From positions 1 through 64,000 of the forward strand of contig NZ_JBHZAH010000001.1 of assembly GCF_042754225.1 (NCBI RefSeq): a DNA stretch of 64,000 bases, given 5' to 3'. Of the stretch, positions 27,362 to 36,670 are shown piece after piece. The first letter of the stretch is position 1; each line of letters begins with the position of its first letter. The DNA comes from Rhodococcus_G sp042754225 (GTDB taxonomy: Bacteria; Actinomycetota; Actinomycetes; Mycobacteriales; Mycobacteriaceae). The position numbers were made by a program, and so were the translations under genes. The notes beneath the pieces were generated by a model. The model worked only from the letters and a program-made list of their open reading frames with translations. It searched no databases and had not been told where the DNA came from.

Positions 27362-29887
27362 CTATTGGGGAAATCCCCTACTTCCTGGTGCTGGTGCGGG
27401 CGCGCGTTCCGCGATACACCACGCCGCAACTTCGGCCCGACTGCTTGCGCCGAGTTTTCCCATGATGTGGTGTACGTGGACTTCGACCGTCTTCTCCGAG
27501 ATTCCCAGGGCGCGCGCGATCTGACGGTTCGTCCGACCCTGTGGAACAAGTGCGGCGACCTGGCGTTCGCGGCGTGTCAGGAGAGGTTTGGGTGACGAGA
27601 CTTCCTGGTCCTCGAGTTCGTCGAGGATTTCCCGCACATACCCGTCGCGGTCGGACTGGATACGTTCGGCGCCCTCACGTCTGCAGAGATCGAACTTGTG
27701 ATGACCGAGCTCGTCGAGTGCCCCGCTGACCGATTCCGACGCCCACTCGGCCATGAAGGGCAGAGCAGTGGTTCCCATCGCGTTCCACAGCGCGTCGCAC
27801 GCGCCGACCAACTCGGCAAGGCGCGAGGGTTGAAAGCGGCTGAACGCAATCACGCCTGCGGTGAACAGTGCCGTCGACAGCCCGAACAGCGCACCCAACT
27901 CGTGAAACGCCGCAAGACTGCGGTGGGCGTGGGTACGTGCGTCGGTGAACCGATCGGATCGCCACACGGCCTGCGCACGGATCAGGGAGGTCCAGCTGAT
28001 TCCCTCGCCGTCGCCGACTGTTCGCAGAATCCGTTCCGCGGCTTCGGCGTCACGATCCGCTGCCCGATACTGTTGGCGTCCCAGTTCGACACCGGCAAGA
28101 AGCATGAGGCTCCATCCCTGCGTGAGGAGCCCCGAGGGCTTGCCGGCGTCGATCGCCGGCTGAGCCACCCCCAGCGCTTCGCGGATCTGCGTTTCGGCCT
28201 CGTCCAGATCGTCGGCGAACAGCGCAGTCAGGGCGCGGTACTGGATAGTTCGGGCCAGCCTGGCCGAAGAGCCCAGCTTGCGGAAGATGACGGCCGCCCG
28301 ATCCAACGCATTGCGCGCCGATGCGGCATCGTTCTGGAAGGTGGCCAGTTCTCCGACGCCGAGCCACGCGCCCGCGCTGGCCGCGGCGTCCACCTCGCCA
28401 GACATGGCCAGCACCGTCGCCAGCCACCGGCGACCCTCCAGGAAGTGGCCACGGACTCCCCAGAAGTGCGGAAGGGCGCCGGCGATGCGGGTCGCGGTGG
28501 CCGCGTCGCCGTTTGCCACGCTCCATGCCAGGGCGGCGCGGAGGTTCGGATGCGATTGTTCGAGCCGCACGAGCCACTGGGCGTCACCGCGACCACGGAA
28601 CGTTGCCGCGGCAGCTTCGGCGACGGCGCAAAAGTGTTGTGCGTGTGCATGTTCGAGGCGTGCGAGGTGCGAGTTCTGGCGCACATGCGCGAGGGCGTAG
28701 GTGCGCAGCGTCTCCAACAGACGATACGAATTCGGTTCCTCTGTCGTGTCGAAGACGACCAGTGACTTGTCGACGAGGGCAGCAAGCCTGTCGTCGATAC
28801 CCCCTCCGCAGACCGCCCGGACATCGTCGATTCGGAAGCTGCCCGAAAACACCGCGAGGCTGTCGAACACCTCGCGTTCGGCTGGACTGAGCAGGTTGTA
28901 GCTCCAGTCCACTGCGGCGATGAGGGTTCGGTGATGCGGTAGCGCCGCACGGTTGCTCTGCGTGAGGAGTGCGAACTGGTCGTCGACGCGCGCTGCAATC
29001 TCGTCAACGCTCAGCGAGCTCGTTCGGGAGGCGGCCAGCTCGATGGCCAGCGGCAGGCCGTCCAGACGCCGGCAAATCCGGGCAATGTCCACGGCGTTGT
29101 CGTTCGATGCTGCGGGCTGCGGGTGCACGGCCCGCGACCGGTCGATGAAGAGCTGGGTACTGTCCGAGCCCGCGATAGCGGCCGCGTCCGCGGATTCATC
29201 GGGCGTGCTCAGCCCCCGCACGTGGTGGATAGCCTCACCGGCTGTGCCGATCCGCTCCCGACTCGTCGCGATGATCCGCAGACCTGCGCACCGGTCGAGC
29301 AGTACCGATGCGATCGCTGCGACGGCGCCGACGAGATGTTCGCAATTGTCGAGCACGATCAGCGCGGGGGCCGCGCTCAACCGAGCCGCGAGAGCATCTT
29401 CCGTCGGACGATCGGGGTGTTCGGGCACCCCGATCACCGACGCGATGGTGCGCGGAACGAGGTTGGGGTCCGAAACCGAAGCAAGTTCGACCAGCCAGCA
29501 ACCGTCGACAAACTCGTCGCTGTATTCGCGTGCAAACTCGAGTCCGAGACGGCTCTTGCCGGCGCCACCTGCCCCGACGAGGGTCACCATACGGTGCCTC
29601 TGGAGCAGCACCCGAAGCTCGGTGAGCTCTGACCGACGCCCGACGAAGCTGGTTACCGGGTGAGGAAGATTGTTCAGCGGCGGCGACGGCAACCAACCGC
29701 CGGAGGGAACTGACCTGTGAGCGTCCCCGAAGGCCATGGTCATGAAATTATCGTCACCACAGGCCAGGGCGCGGTCAAGCTTGGGCAATCCTTCGACCCT
29801 GACCAACCGGGGATCTGAGATCTTCGCCCAGATCGCCGATCGAGGACCGTTGTCCGCGGCGAGGAGCAGGCCCGGCATGCCGGTCAT
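27362..29887 (-). CDS. large ATPase regulator with NB-ARC-type domain and LuxR HTH
   Basis: An 841-aa signal-transduction ATPase. In order: Walker A LVGAGGAGKSRL (near 104-114), Walker B ALIVLDNCEHL (near 175), a winged-helix/NB-ARC region, a helical-repeat sensor of about 300 residues, and a C-terminal LuxR-type HTH (LTRRERQVAALVPQGRTNRQIARALGIS...). The inducer and targets are unknown. The start is uncertain: the ATG at 29887 gives the longest form, while the ATG at 29743 (MTMAFGDAHRS) gives the more typical spacing to the LPHPVTSFVGR box; both have weak ribosome binding sites. The frame stays open upstream of 29887 to about 30030 without a start codon. Confidence 0.88.
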   Translation of the reverse strand: MTGMPGLLLAADNGPRSAIWAKISDPRLVRVEGLPKLDRALACGDDNFMTMAFGDAHRSVPSGGWLPSPPLNNLPHPVTSFVGRRSELTELRVLLQRHRMVTLVGAGGAGKSRLGLEFAREYSDEFVDGCWLVELASVSDPNLVPRTIASVIGVPEHPDRPTEDALAARLSAAPALIVLDNCEHLVGAVAAIASVLLDRCAGLRIIATSRERIGTAGEAIHHVRGLSTPDESADAAAIAGSDSTQLFIDRSRAVHPQPAASNDNAVDIARICRRLDGLPLAIELAASRTSSLSVDEIAARVDDQFALLTQSNRAALPHHRTLIAAVDWSYNLLSPAEREVFDSLAVFSGSFRIDDVRAVCGGGIDDRLAALVDKSLVVFDTTEEPNSYRLLETLRTYALAHVRQNSHLARLEHAHAQHFCAVAEAAAATFRGRGDAQWLVRLEQSHPNLRAALAWSVANGDAATATRIAGALPHFWGVRGHFLEGRRWLATVLAMSGEVDAAASAGAWLGVGELATFQNDAASARNALDRAAVIFRKLGSSARLARTIQYRALTALFADDLDEAETQIREALGVAQPAIDAGKPSGLLTQGWSLMLLAGVELGRQQYRAADRDAEAAERILRTVGDGEGISWTSLIRAQAVWRSDRFTDARTHAHRSLAAFHELGALFGLSTALFTAGVIAFSRFQPSRLAELVGACDALWNAMGTTALPFMAEWASESVSGALDELGHHKFDLCRREGAERIQSDRDGYVREILDELEDQEVSSPKPLLTRRERQVAALVPQGRTNRQIARALGISEKTVEVHVHHIMGKLGASSRAEVAAWCIAERAPAPAPGSRGFPQ

Positions 29888-30287
29888 GCGGACGTGATCC
29901 GCGAGTCGATCGACGGCGCGCTGGCCGCCCAGCTCACGGGAGTCTGACCAGGAGGCTGCAGTAGAACTGGCCGAAACTCGGGGGACCCAGAACTCCCGGT
30001 ACCAGTGAAGGCAGTACGGGCGCGACGGTCGTGGTCATGGCGGTCCGCGCGGTGGTCGGCGTTGGCGCCTGTGTGCGGAGGCGGGTGCAGAGGTGATGAT
30101 CGACGACGGCGAGCAGCGGGTAGGGCTCGATGTCAGCGACGAAGTGGCGACATGACCGCCAAGGCGTCGCCCCTCGCGCGCGCCAGTATCGGGACATGCG
30201 GGGTGCCCGTGGCTGCCCCGAGCGTGGGGGACGGACTCGGGTCGATACGCCGAGCGGAGCTCACTCGTCGATCCACGTGGCGTGCCG
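29888..30287 (-). other. gene-free stretch with an open frame leading into the LuxR gene
   Basis: No complete gene is visible. In the frame of the LuxR-type gene the sequence stays open for about 48 codons before the ATG at 29887 and reads protein-like (SRELGGQRAVDRLADHVR), but without ATG or GTG. This could mean an unusual start or the remains of a longer N-terminal domain. Confidence 0.3.
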
Positions 30288-30857
30288 TCAGCGGCGGAAT
30301 CCTCGGTCGGGGTCACGTCCGCGATCGGCGATGAACGGGTCGAACCAGTGCAGTGGCTCGAGGTTGACCCCGTCACCTGGCGGCTGTTCATCGAAGAGCA
30401 ACAGAACGTCGCGGTCCTCGAACAGGCTGCCCAGGGGACCGTCCCACTGGGTGTCCTGAGGATGCTCAGGGATCGGCGCGAGTTGGTCGTCGAGTTCGTC
30501 GTCGAGATGAAGGGCTCGGGCCCGGCGCAGGATCAGGTGCAATGCCATCTCCTCGGCCGTGCACGTCGGCAGCGGCTGGCGGCCCTCGTCGACGTCGTCG
30601 GCGAGGTCGTCGAATGACCGGGCCACCTGCCGCCGCCACCGCTCGCCCTCGCCCCACGTCGCCGGCGGGAACGCAGCGAACACCGACCAGAACATGTCCC
30701 GAGTCACCGGCCCGTCACCGTGCCTCTCGATGTCGTCGTAGGCGTTGTCGGCGAGTGTGCGTGCGGACAGACGCGCGAGCCACATCTGCCGCGGCGTCAT
30801 CTGGAACGACATGTCGTCGCCGTCGAGGAGGTCGGGTACCAGGTGCACGAGGTGCAC
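30288..30857 (-). CDS. hypothetical acidic protein
   Basis: A 189-aa cytoplasmic protein rich in Asp and Arg, with aromatic segments (TRDMFWSVFAAFPPATWGEGERW) and an acidic C-terminal half (HLDDELDDQLAPIPEHPQD). No family is recognised. The start is the GTG at 30857, which has AGGG six bases upstream; an internal ATG at 30812 is possible. The far longer open frame upstream overlaps the next small gene in another frame and is not used. Confidence 0.55.
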   Translation of the reverse strand: MHLVHLVPDLLDGDDMSFQMTPRQMWLARLSARTLADNAYDDIERHGDGPVTRDMFWSVFAAFPPATWGEGERWRRQVARSFDDLADDVDEGRQPLPTCTAEEMALHLILRRARALHLDDELDDQLAPIPEHPQDTQWDGPLGSLFEDRDVLLLFDEQPPGDGVNLEPLHWFDPFIADRGRDPDRGFRR

Positions 30858-30954
30858 AGTAACCCTGGGCTGAAGACATGTTGCCGGAGTCGTCTCATCG
30901 TGCGGGAGGGTTGCTCCCGCTGCACCGCCTCCGCGGCCGCGGAGTGAGAGCGGG

Positions 30955-31146
30955 TCACGAGGTGCAGCAGATGCCGCCGAGCAGGACGCCCGCCAAAGTG
31001 GCAGCGTCACGGGTGGGTTCGACGTCTGGATGAGTCTCGAGGTGGTCGAGCATGGCGTCGACTGCCCCCTGGTAGGTGACGGCCAACAGCGTGCAGCGGC
31101 GGAATCGGCCCGAGCGGAGCAGCGCCAGGGGCCGCGCGGTCCACAT
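30955..31146 (-). CDS. small hypothetical protein, probably the 3' part of a frameshifted gene
   Basis: The frame from the ATG at 31146 gives 63 aa (MWTARPLALLRSGRFRRCTL ... AGVLLGGICCTS) with a helical, balanced composition. Just upstream, a different frame starting with an ATG at 31214 reads MPERYVFPDGTTRRFRTW. Restoring one base near 31160 would join them as ...FRTW-DDDAG-MWTARPL..., a natural-looking protein of about 86 aa. So this is either a recently broken gene, a sequencing error, or a short real gene. Function unknown. Confidence 0.4.
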   Translation of the reverse strand: MWTARPLALLRSGRFRRCTLLAVTYQGAVDAMLDHLETHPDVEPTRDAATLAGVLLGGICCTS

Positions 31147-31269
31147 CCCGGCGTCATCGTCCAGGTGCGGAAACGCCGCGTGGTGCCGTCCGGGAACACG
31201 TACCGCTCGGGCATGACACCGACCCTGCCCGACCTCTGCGCCGATGACGTGAAGAGGTCGGGCAGCTCA

Positions 31270-31308
31270 CCGCCGCGGATCCGACGGGGTGACCCGGATC
31301 CGCGGCGG
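31270..31308 (-). terminator. strong hairpin after the Hsp90/helical-repeat operon
   Basis: A 14-bp perfect stem (31270-31283 with 31295-31308; core CGCCGCGGATCCG) and an 11-base loop lie just downstream of the stop of the helical-repeat gene at 31319. Confidence 0.65.
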
Positions 31309-31318
31309 CGAGATCACG

Positions 31319-33661
31319 TCAGCCGTCGACCCGCGCCCGCGCCGCCGCTGCGTCGTCGTGCCGGCCGAGGGCCTCGAGGGCGTCCCCCTCCATCAGCGCC
31401 ACACGCGTCGCGAGCGGTGGAAACTCGGACACCCGGGGCGCCGCGTCGCTGAGGACTGCGACGGCTTCCTCGTGGCGACCCGTCGCCAGCAGCGCCCCAG
31501 CGACGACGATCAGGGCGCTGCCGGAGCCGACGACGTCCTCGGCGGCGGCGTAGGCGTCGGACGCGGCGAGCCCGGTCCGCACCGCCTCGTCGTGTCGGCC
31601 CAGTTCGGCCAGTGCCCGGGCGGTCGAGTCCTCGATGTCGGCGCGAGTCCACGGGTCGGGATGCTCTGCCGCGGCACGCAGGTCCTCGAGCCCGTCCTCG
31701 TCGCCGAACTCGACCCGGGCCCGTCCACGCGCGTGAAGGACGTCGGCGAGCACATCGGGGCGGTCGGTGAGCGGCCGGGCGTCCTCGACCGCCTCGTCGA
31801 GGACCTCGACGGCGTCCTCGTCGCCGAACCGCATCATCATCAGCCCGAGCTCCCGGCCGATCTGCGTGGCGAGCTCGTGGTTTTCGCCCGCCCGGGCGAG
31901 CTCCTGGCCCTCGGTCCACGCCAACACCGCGTCACCCGGCTCGCCGGTGTCGCGCTGCGCGTGGCCGAGCCACAGCAGGGTCAGTGCGCGATCCGCGGCT
32001 TCCGCTTCCTGCGCCTCCTCGGTCCGGGCGACCGCGGTGAGCTCGTCCACGGCCTCGTCCGGGTGTCCGGAGCGGACGAGCACGACGCCGAGCCGGTAGC
32101 GGTAGACGACGGACTCCTCGCCGGCCAGTTCCGCTTCCCTCGCGGCCAGTCGCAGTCGGGCGGCCGCGTCGTCCAGCCGGCCGAGGTCGTCGCAGACCTG
32201 GGCGCTGAGGGCGGCCAGCGCGGCGGTCACGGACCGCGCGGTGTGAGCAGCCGACAGGTCGAGGGCACCGTCGGCGGCGATCAGCGCCTCCTCGAACCGG
32301 CCGCAGCCGGCGAGCAACTGGGCCAGCAACCGCAGCAGCACGGTGCGGTGGCCGGGCGCCGTCGCGGCGACCAGTTCGGACTCGACCCAGGTCAGTGCCG
32401 CATCCAAGCCCTCGTCGTCCAAGATCGTGTCGACCCGCTCGTCCGCCCGGGCCACTGCCATGTCGTCGACGAACGCCGCCGCCGCGACCGGGTCCGCCGC
32501 GACGGGCGACGCCGGCAGCGGATGTGCGGCACCGATCGGCAGGTCCCAGTGCTGCTCCACGAGAACCCTTGCGGCAGCGACCTTGTCGCTGCGGAATGCG
32601 GTCTCGTTGCGGTCGTCGAAGCGGGCCGCGAGCTCCTCTGCGGCGCGCCAGCAGGTCTGCGCCAGCTCGTCGACCGTCCATGGGCCTGCGTGTGTACCGA
32701 GGAAGCGGTGCAGTGGTGCGGCGTCGGCCCCGCGGACGTGTTCGTGGCCGAGCCCGGCGCGGCCGGCCGCAGAGCAGGTCACCGCGAAGGCGGTGAGGGC
32801 GTCAAGGTGTGCGGTCGCGTTGAGGGTGTCGTGCGCCAGCCAGCCGATGTGCCGCTCGAGCACCTCGAGGGCACGCTGATGGTTGCCCGTGACGGACAGG
32901 AAGATCAGGTGCAGTCCGATCATGTCGAGGTTCGTGGCGTTGCCGCGGGCGAGCCGGTAGCCCCGCGTGTGCAACCGTTCGGCGTCGTCGAGTCGACCGG
33001 TCCGCAGCAGCGGGACCAGGGCGTGGGCCATCGCCCGTTCCGGCTCCTCGGCGCATCCGTGTCCGTTGTCCAGCATCTCCTGCACGAGGCCGATCCCCGC
33101 CTCCAGTTCCCCAGTGGCGAATCGGAACCTGGCCTCCTCGGATCGCACGCACGCCTCGCAGTGGCTGTACTCGTCCCGCGGGGTCCGCCCAACCTCGTCG
33201 AGATGTCGGGCGGCCTCCTCGAGCCGGCCCTCCTCGAACGCCTGCCAGAACCGGGCCTGCACCACCCCGGACTGTCCGACGCCGGCCTGGCGGTACGCGG
33301 TCTCCATCTGCTCGATCGACTCGGCGATCGTCGTGCGCGGGAACATCGGGTTCGAGGCGAGCGCGTCGGCGACCCACTTGTGGAACCACAGCAGGTCGTG
33401 GTCGTCGATCTGGGTGGGGAAGGTGGCCGGGTCGGCGGCGTTGCGGCCGACGCACCAGGCGAACGAGGTGAGCAGCGCGTCCGTGTCCCCGGTCAGGCAG
33501 GCGGACTGGATCAGCCGCATCCGCACGGCGTAGGCGGAGGCCTCGTCGCCGGTCTCCTCGGCGAGGGTGATCGCGCGTTCCATCAGATCGCGTTCGGCCG
33601 GTCCGTACGATGTCGCGTCGATCTCGTCGATCAGATCGGCGACGGTGGTCTCACTCGGCAT
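31319..33661 (-). CDS. helical-repeat (TPR-like) protein partnered with Hsp90
   Basis: A 780-aa protein that appears wholly alpha-helical, built of degenerate TPR-like hairpins: many A-x-x-L-G-x-x-D/E-A signatures such as GRLDDAAARLRLAAREAELAG, GHPDEAVDELTAVARTEEA and GRHDEAVAVLSDAA, densest from about residue 440 to the end. It is strongly acidic, with no membrane segment or enzyme motif. Its start overlaps the Hsp90 gene by 11 bases, so the two are translated together. A scaffold or co-chaperone for that Hsp90 is the simplest inference. Confidence 0.75.
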   Translation of the reverse strand: MPSETTVADLIDEIDATSYGPAERDLMERAITLAEETGDEASAYAVRMRLIQSACLTGDTDALLTSFAWCVGRNAADPATFPTQIDDHDLLWFHKWVADALASNPMFPRTTIAESIEQMETAYRQAGVGQSGVVQARFWQAFEEGRLEEAARHLDEVGRTPRDEYSHCEACVRSEEARFRFATGELEAGIGLVQEMLDNGHGCAEEPERAMAHALVPLLRTGRLDDAERLHTRGYRLARGNATNLDMIGLHLIFLSVTGNHQRALEVLERHIGWLAHDTLNATAHLDALTAFAVTCSAAGRAGLGHEHVRGADAAPLHRFLGTHAGPWTVDELAQTCWRAAEELAARFDDRNETAFRSDKVAAARVLVEQHWDLPIGAAHPLPASPVAADPVAAAAFVDDMAVARADERVDTILDDEGLDAALTWVESELVAATAPGHRTVLLRLLAQLLAGCGRFEEALIAADGALDLSAAHTARSVTAALAALSAQVCDDLGRLDDAAARLRLAAREAELAGEESVVYRYRLGVVLVRSGHPDEAVDELTAVARTEEAQEAEAADRALTLLWLGHAQRDTGEPGDAVLAWTEGQELARAGENHELATQIGRELGLMMMRFGDEDAVEVLDEAVEDARPLTDRPDVLADVLHARGRARVEFGDEDGLEDLRAAAEHPDPWTRADIEDSTARALAELGRHDEAVRTGLAASDAYAAAEDVVGSGSALIVVAGALLATGRHEEAVAVLSDAAPRVSEFPPLATRVALMEGDALEALGRHDDAAAARARVDG

Positions 33662-35501
33662 GGTCGTCCTTGTCGGTGGTGGTGGAACCTGGTGTGTGAT
33701 CGGTGGTCACGGCGGCGTCGAGGCCGACGGACAGGTGCACGATGTCGGTCATGGCGTCAGTGAGGGCCGCGCGGTCGGCGGCCCGCAGCGGACGGTGTCC
33801 GGCAAGCAACGCCTGGACGTAGAGGATCCGCACCGCGCGCGACAATACGGCCTCGTCGTCGAGGGTGGCGAGGGTGCGCACCAGGCGATTTCGCCAGTTG
33901 AGGGCCAGCCTGCCGGTGGTGTCGCCGTCGGCCGCCGCGGCCTCGTCCACCCGTCCGAGGATGTCCGCCCACATCCCCCCGGTCTTGCTCGCCTGCTCGC
34001 GCCGCAGACTGCGTAGCACCGCCTCGTCGGCGACGTACAGGGCCGGGACGCTGTCCGGCTCGAAGGCGCGCACGGCCGTCGCGCAGTCGAGGTCGGCGAG
34101 CGCGGCGTCGGCACGCCCCTGCAGTCGCCGCGAGACGGCCCGCTCGGTCACCGGCGGCATGGCCAGGTGGTCGATCTCGTCTGCGACGGTGACGATCTCG
34201 ACCTCGGCGCCGGGCACGAACTCAGGCAGTCTCGCGGCGATGTCCGCGTCGTAGACGTAGCCGCCGTTGACGATGGGGGCATCGGGGCGGGCGATGCCGG
34301 CTAGCTGCCGGAACTCGTCGACGGTTCGGGTGTACCGCACGACGCCGCGTCGGGCTGCCTCTCCGAAGGTCGTCGGTCCCTCGGTGGTCTCGATCGGCAG
34401 GTGCGGAACGATGAACCGGGCCAGCTCGTCGTCGTGCAGGACGAGCGCACGCAAGGCCAGGTGGTGGACCGACAGGAACGCGGCGAGCCGTCGCGGCGCC
34501 TGCGCGGCGAGTCCGATGACCCAACGGCGGACCGCGGCACCCAGTTCGGCCCGGGTCGCCTCGAGCGCGTCGTCCTCGATCAGGGATTCGCGGGAGGCCG
34601 TCGGGTGCAAGCCGGTGGTGTCGACCACGGACCGGACGAAGAACGCCCAGTCCGGCAGGAGATCGTCCATCCGCTCGGAGAGCAGCATCCCGCCGAGGTA
34701 GACACGGCTCGACTGCCGCTGGCCGGGCGAGAGCGCGAACGGCAGCACGAACGCGGTGCCCCGGGTGCCGGTCGACGGCACGTGCACCGGAAAGGTCGCG
34801 AAGGGTTCGGTACCGACGACTTCCCGGCCCAGCTCACGCAGCTCGGGCGACGGGACGACCGTGCGCTCGAGGAACGGCGCCGGCCGGGTCACCGGCTCGC
34901 CGGCAACGGTGACACGCACCGGAAGGTGGCGGCCGAAGCGGTCGGCCAGGTCGCGCGCGCCGGCGGTCGAGACGAGGCCGGTGGCGTCGTAGCGGGGAAC
35001 CAGCTCGACCCGGGTCCCGACCGGCAGGTCGTCAGCGAGCTCGGTCACCGTGAAGGTGCCGTCAGCGCGCCCGACCCATTCGACGGCGGGCGAGCCGGTG
35101 ACCGACCGGGACCGGACCCGGATCTCGTCGCTCACCATGAAGCAGCTGAGCAGGCCGATCCCGAACTGGCCGAGGCGGTCCGTGCGGGGCAGATCGAGGA
35201 TGTCCCGCTTGGAGCTGCGGCCGACCGTCGCGAGCAACTCGCCGACCTCGGCGGTCGTCAGCCCGACGCCGTCGTCCTCGACCGCGAACACCGAACCCAC
35301 CTCGTCGGAGGGCAGGACCCGGATGGTGCCGTCGTGGCCCGGAGCCGACTCGCGGCGGGCCGCGATCGCGTCGCACCCGTTCTGCAGCAGCTCACGGATG
35401 AAGACCTGCGGCCCGGTGTAGATGCTCGCACTGAGCAACTCGATGATCCCGCCGAGGTGTACCTGGAATGGACGGCTGTCGCCGTCAGCTCTAGTAGTCA
35501 T
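33651..35501 (-). CDS. Hsp90-family (HtpG-like) ATPase
   Basis: A 616-aa GHKL-type chaperone ATPase. The nucleotide pocket is readable: FIRELLQNGCDAIAARR with Glu37, Asn41 and Asp44; VEDDGVGL (74-81) for DxGxG; and GQFGIGLLSCFMVSD (111-125) for the lid glycines. The middle and C-terminal regions are divergent from classical HtpG, so this looks like a specialised actinobacterial Hsp90 paralogue. The C terminus ends in the acidic run DKDDHAE. TAGGCT at 35511-35516 (minus strand) lies nine bases before the ATG, suggesting a nearly leaderless transcript. First gene of a two-gene operon with the helical-repeat protein. Confidence 0.85.
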   Translation of the reverse strand: MTTRADGDSRPFQVHLGGIIELLSASIYTGPQVFIRELLQNGCDAIAARRESAPGHDGTIRVLPSDEVGSVFAVEDDGVGLTTAEVGELLATVGRSSKRDILDLPRTDRLGQFGIGLLSCFMVSDEIRVRSRSVTGSPAVEWVGRADGTFTVTELADDLPVGTRVELVPRYDATGLVSTAGARDLADRFGRHLPVRVTVAGEPVTRPAPFLERTVVPSPELRELGREVVGTEPFATFPVHVPSTGTRGTAFVLPFALSPGQRQSSRVYLGGMLLSERMDDLLPDWAFFVRSVVDTTGLHPTASRESLIEDDALEATRAELGAAVRRWVIGLAAQAPRRLAAFLSVHHLALRALVLHDDELARFIVPHLPIETTEGPTTFGEAARRGVVRYTRTVDEFRQLAGIARPDAPIVNGGYVYDADIAARLPEFVPGAEVEIVTVADEIDHLAMPPVTERAVSRRLQGRADAALADLDCATAVRAFEPDSVPALYVADEAVLRSLRREQASKTGGMWADILGRVDEAAAADGDTTGRLALNWRNRLVRTLATLDDEAVLSRAVRILYVQALLAGHRPLRAADRAALTDAMTDIVHLSVGLDAAVTTDHTPGSTTTDKDDHAE

Positions 35502-35942
35502 CGGGGACAGAGCCTATCGAGCGAATACGACATTTCGGCCAGAGAGGTGGGTCCCTGGTCCTGCTGCCCTAGTCGCTCCACCGATGCGTGCTGTGGGCCC
35601 GGGACCTGTCTCGCCCCCACGGTGCGGCACCCTCACCGGTAGGTCGACGAGACTGGAAGCGTTCTGGAACGCCTGGGTTGTCGACCTCCCGACCGTACAG
35701 TCGATGCACGGTCGAGGTCCCATGATCCGGACGAGAGGAACACCCAAGGACGCGCACCGGCTTTCGTTGCGAGTTCCGGGCCAGGTGACGACGGCTCGAG
35801 CGTGAATCATCGTCGGCGACAGGGTCGTCGATACCTCGAGGATGGTGCAGACGCGAAGCCATCCGGACTCTATTCTAGAGGATGTTCCTGACGGTCTACG
35901 ACCTGATCGGGGCCGTCTTCCCGCTATCGGAGGAGCCCCAAG
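35502..35942. other. gene-free stretch with a nested palindrome
   Basis: No gene is convincing on either strand. It holds the Hsp90 promoter at the left edge and, at 35641-35687, an outer repeat AGGTCGAC/GTCGACCT around an inner repeat GCGTTC-TG-GAACGC. The right edge has GGAGGA before the secreted-protein start. Confidence 0.5.
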
Positions 35943-36551
35943 ATGAAACTTCAGAGGGCCGCGGTGTTGTCCGTGGCCGTAGTTGCGGCGATGGGGATCG
36001 GCGCCGGTACCTCCTATGCCAATTCGGCTCCGCCGCAAGGTGATGCGACGGTGGGTTACCAGACGTCGGTGCAGCCGGGAGGTCGGTCGGTGGCAACGGT
36101 GCTCGATTCGGGCGCCTTCAGGCTCGCTTCGGGAGGGACCGCGGTGGACATCGTCGACAACGGCGGCGCCCAGCTCGTGCGTATTCCGCTCGCCTACGGC
36201 ATCGACGGGGCGCTGGTCCCGATCTCCGCCGCGATCGGCGGAGATGGACGCTCGTTGACCCTGACCCCGCAGACGCCGGACCCCGCCACTCTCGGTGTCC
36301 ACCCCGTCTACAGCCAGACCGCGTACCAGAACATGGTTACCCAGATCGAGTGGGGCTGGTTGCACGGAGGTCAGGTCAACGCCAATATCGGCGCGGCGAT
36401 CGGTGCGGTGGTCGGTTGCGTGCTCTTCCTGTTCGTCGGGTGCATCCCCGGCGCGGCGATCGGCGCGACCATCGGCGCGGTGACCGGTGTCGTCAACGCG
36501 AATCCGGCGGCGCAGCCCGCGGTGTTCGACTTCCTCAGGACGCTGCCCTGA
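35943..36551 (+). CDS. secreted protein with Gly-rich C-terminal segment (DUF8020-like)
   Basis: A 202-aa exported protein. Residues 1-27 form a signal peptide (MKLQRAAVLSVAVVAAMG ... TSYA-NS), with cleavage likely after Ala26. The mature part has a beta-rich domain (residues 45-115) and then a hydrophobic Gly/Ala segment around 147-180 (AAIGAVVGCVLFLFVGCIPG...) with alternating AIGA repeats that could insert in or span a membrane. This layout is common in Rhodococcus/Gordonia secreted proteins of unknown role. GGAGGAG lies before the ATG. The next gene starts 119 bp downstream. Confidence 0.8.
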   Translation: MKLQRAAVLSVAVVAAMGIGAGTSYANSAPPQGDATVGYQTSVQPGGRSVATVLDSGAFRLASGGTAVDIVDNGGAQLVRIPLAYGIDGALVPISAAIGGDGRSLTLTPQTPDPATLGVHPVYSQTAYQNMVTQIEWGWLHGGQVNANIGAAIGAVVGCVLFLFVGCIPGAAIGATIGAVTGVVNANPAAQPAVFDFLRTLP

Positions 36552-36670
36552 TCGGACGCCGACCCAGTTCGGCGGATCACTCCGAGTCGCGGCGGGTGGA
36601 GCCGGGACCGCGTCCGAGTCCCGGCCCGTACCCCCGCGACCGCGCGCCCCACGCCCGGTAGGGAGACTGC

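Noticed and set aside
35514..36365. Minus-strand 283-codon frame across the secreted-protein gene
   Set aside because: It overlaps a clear signal-peptide gene on the other strand and its translation has no protein-like features.
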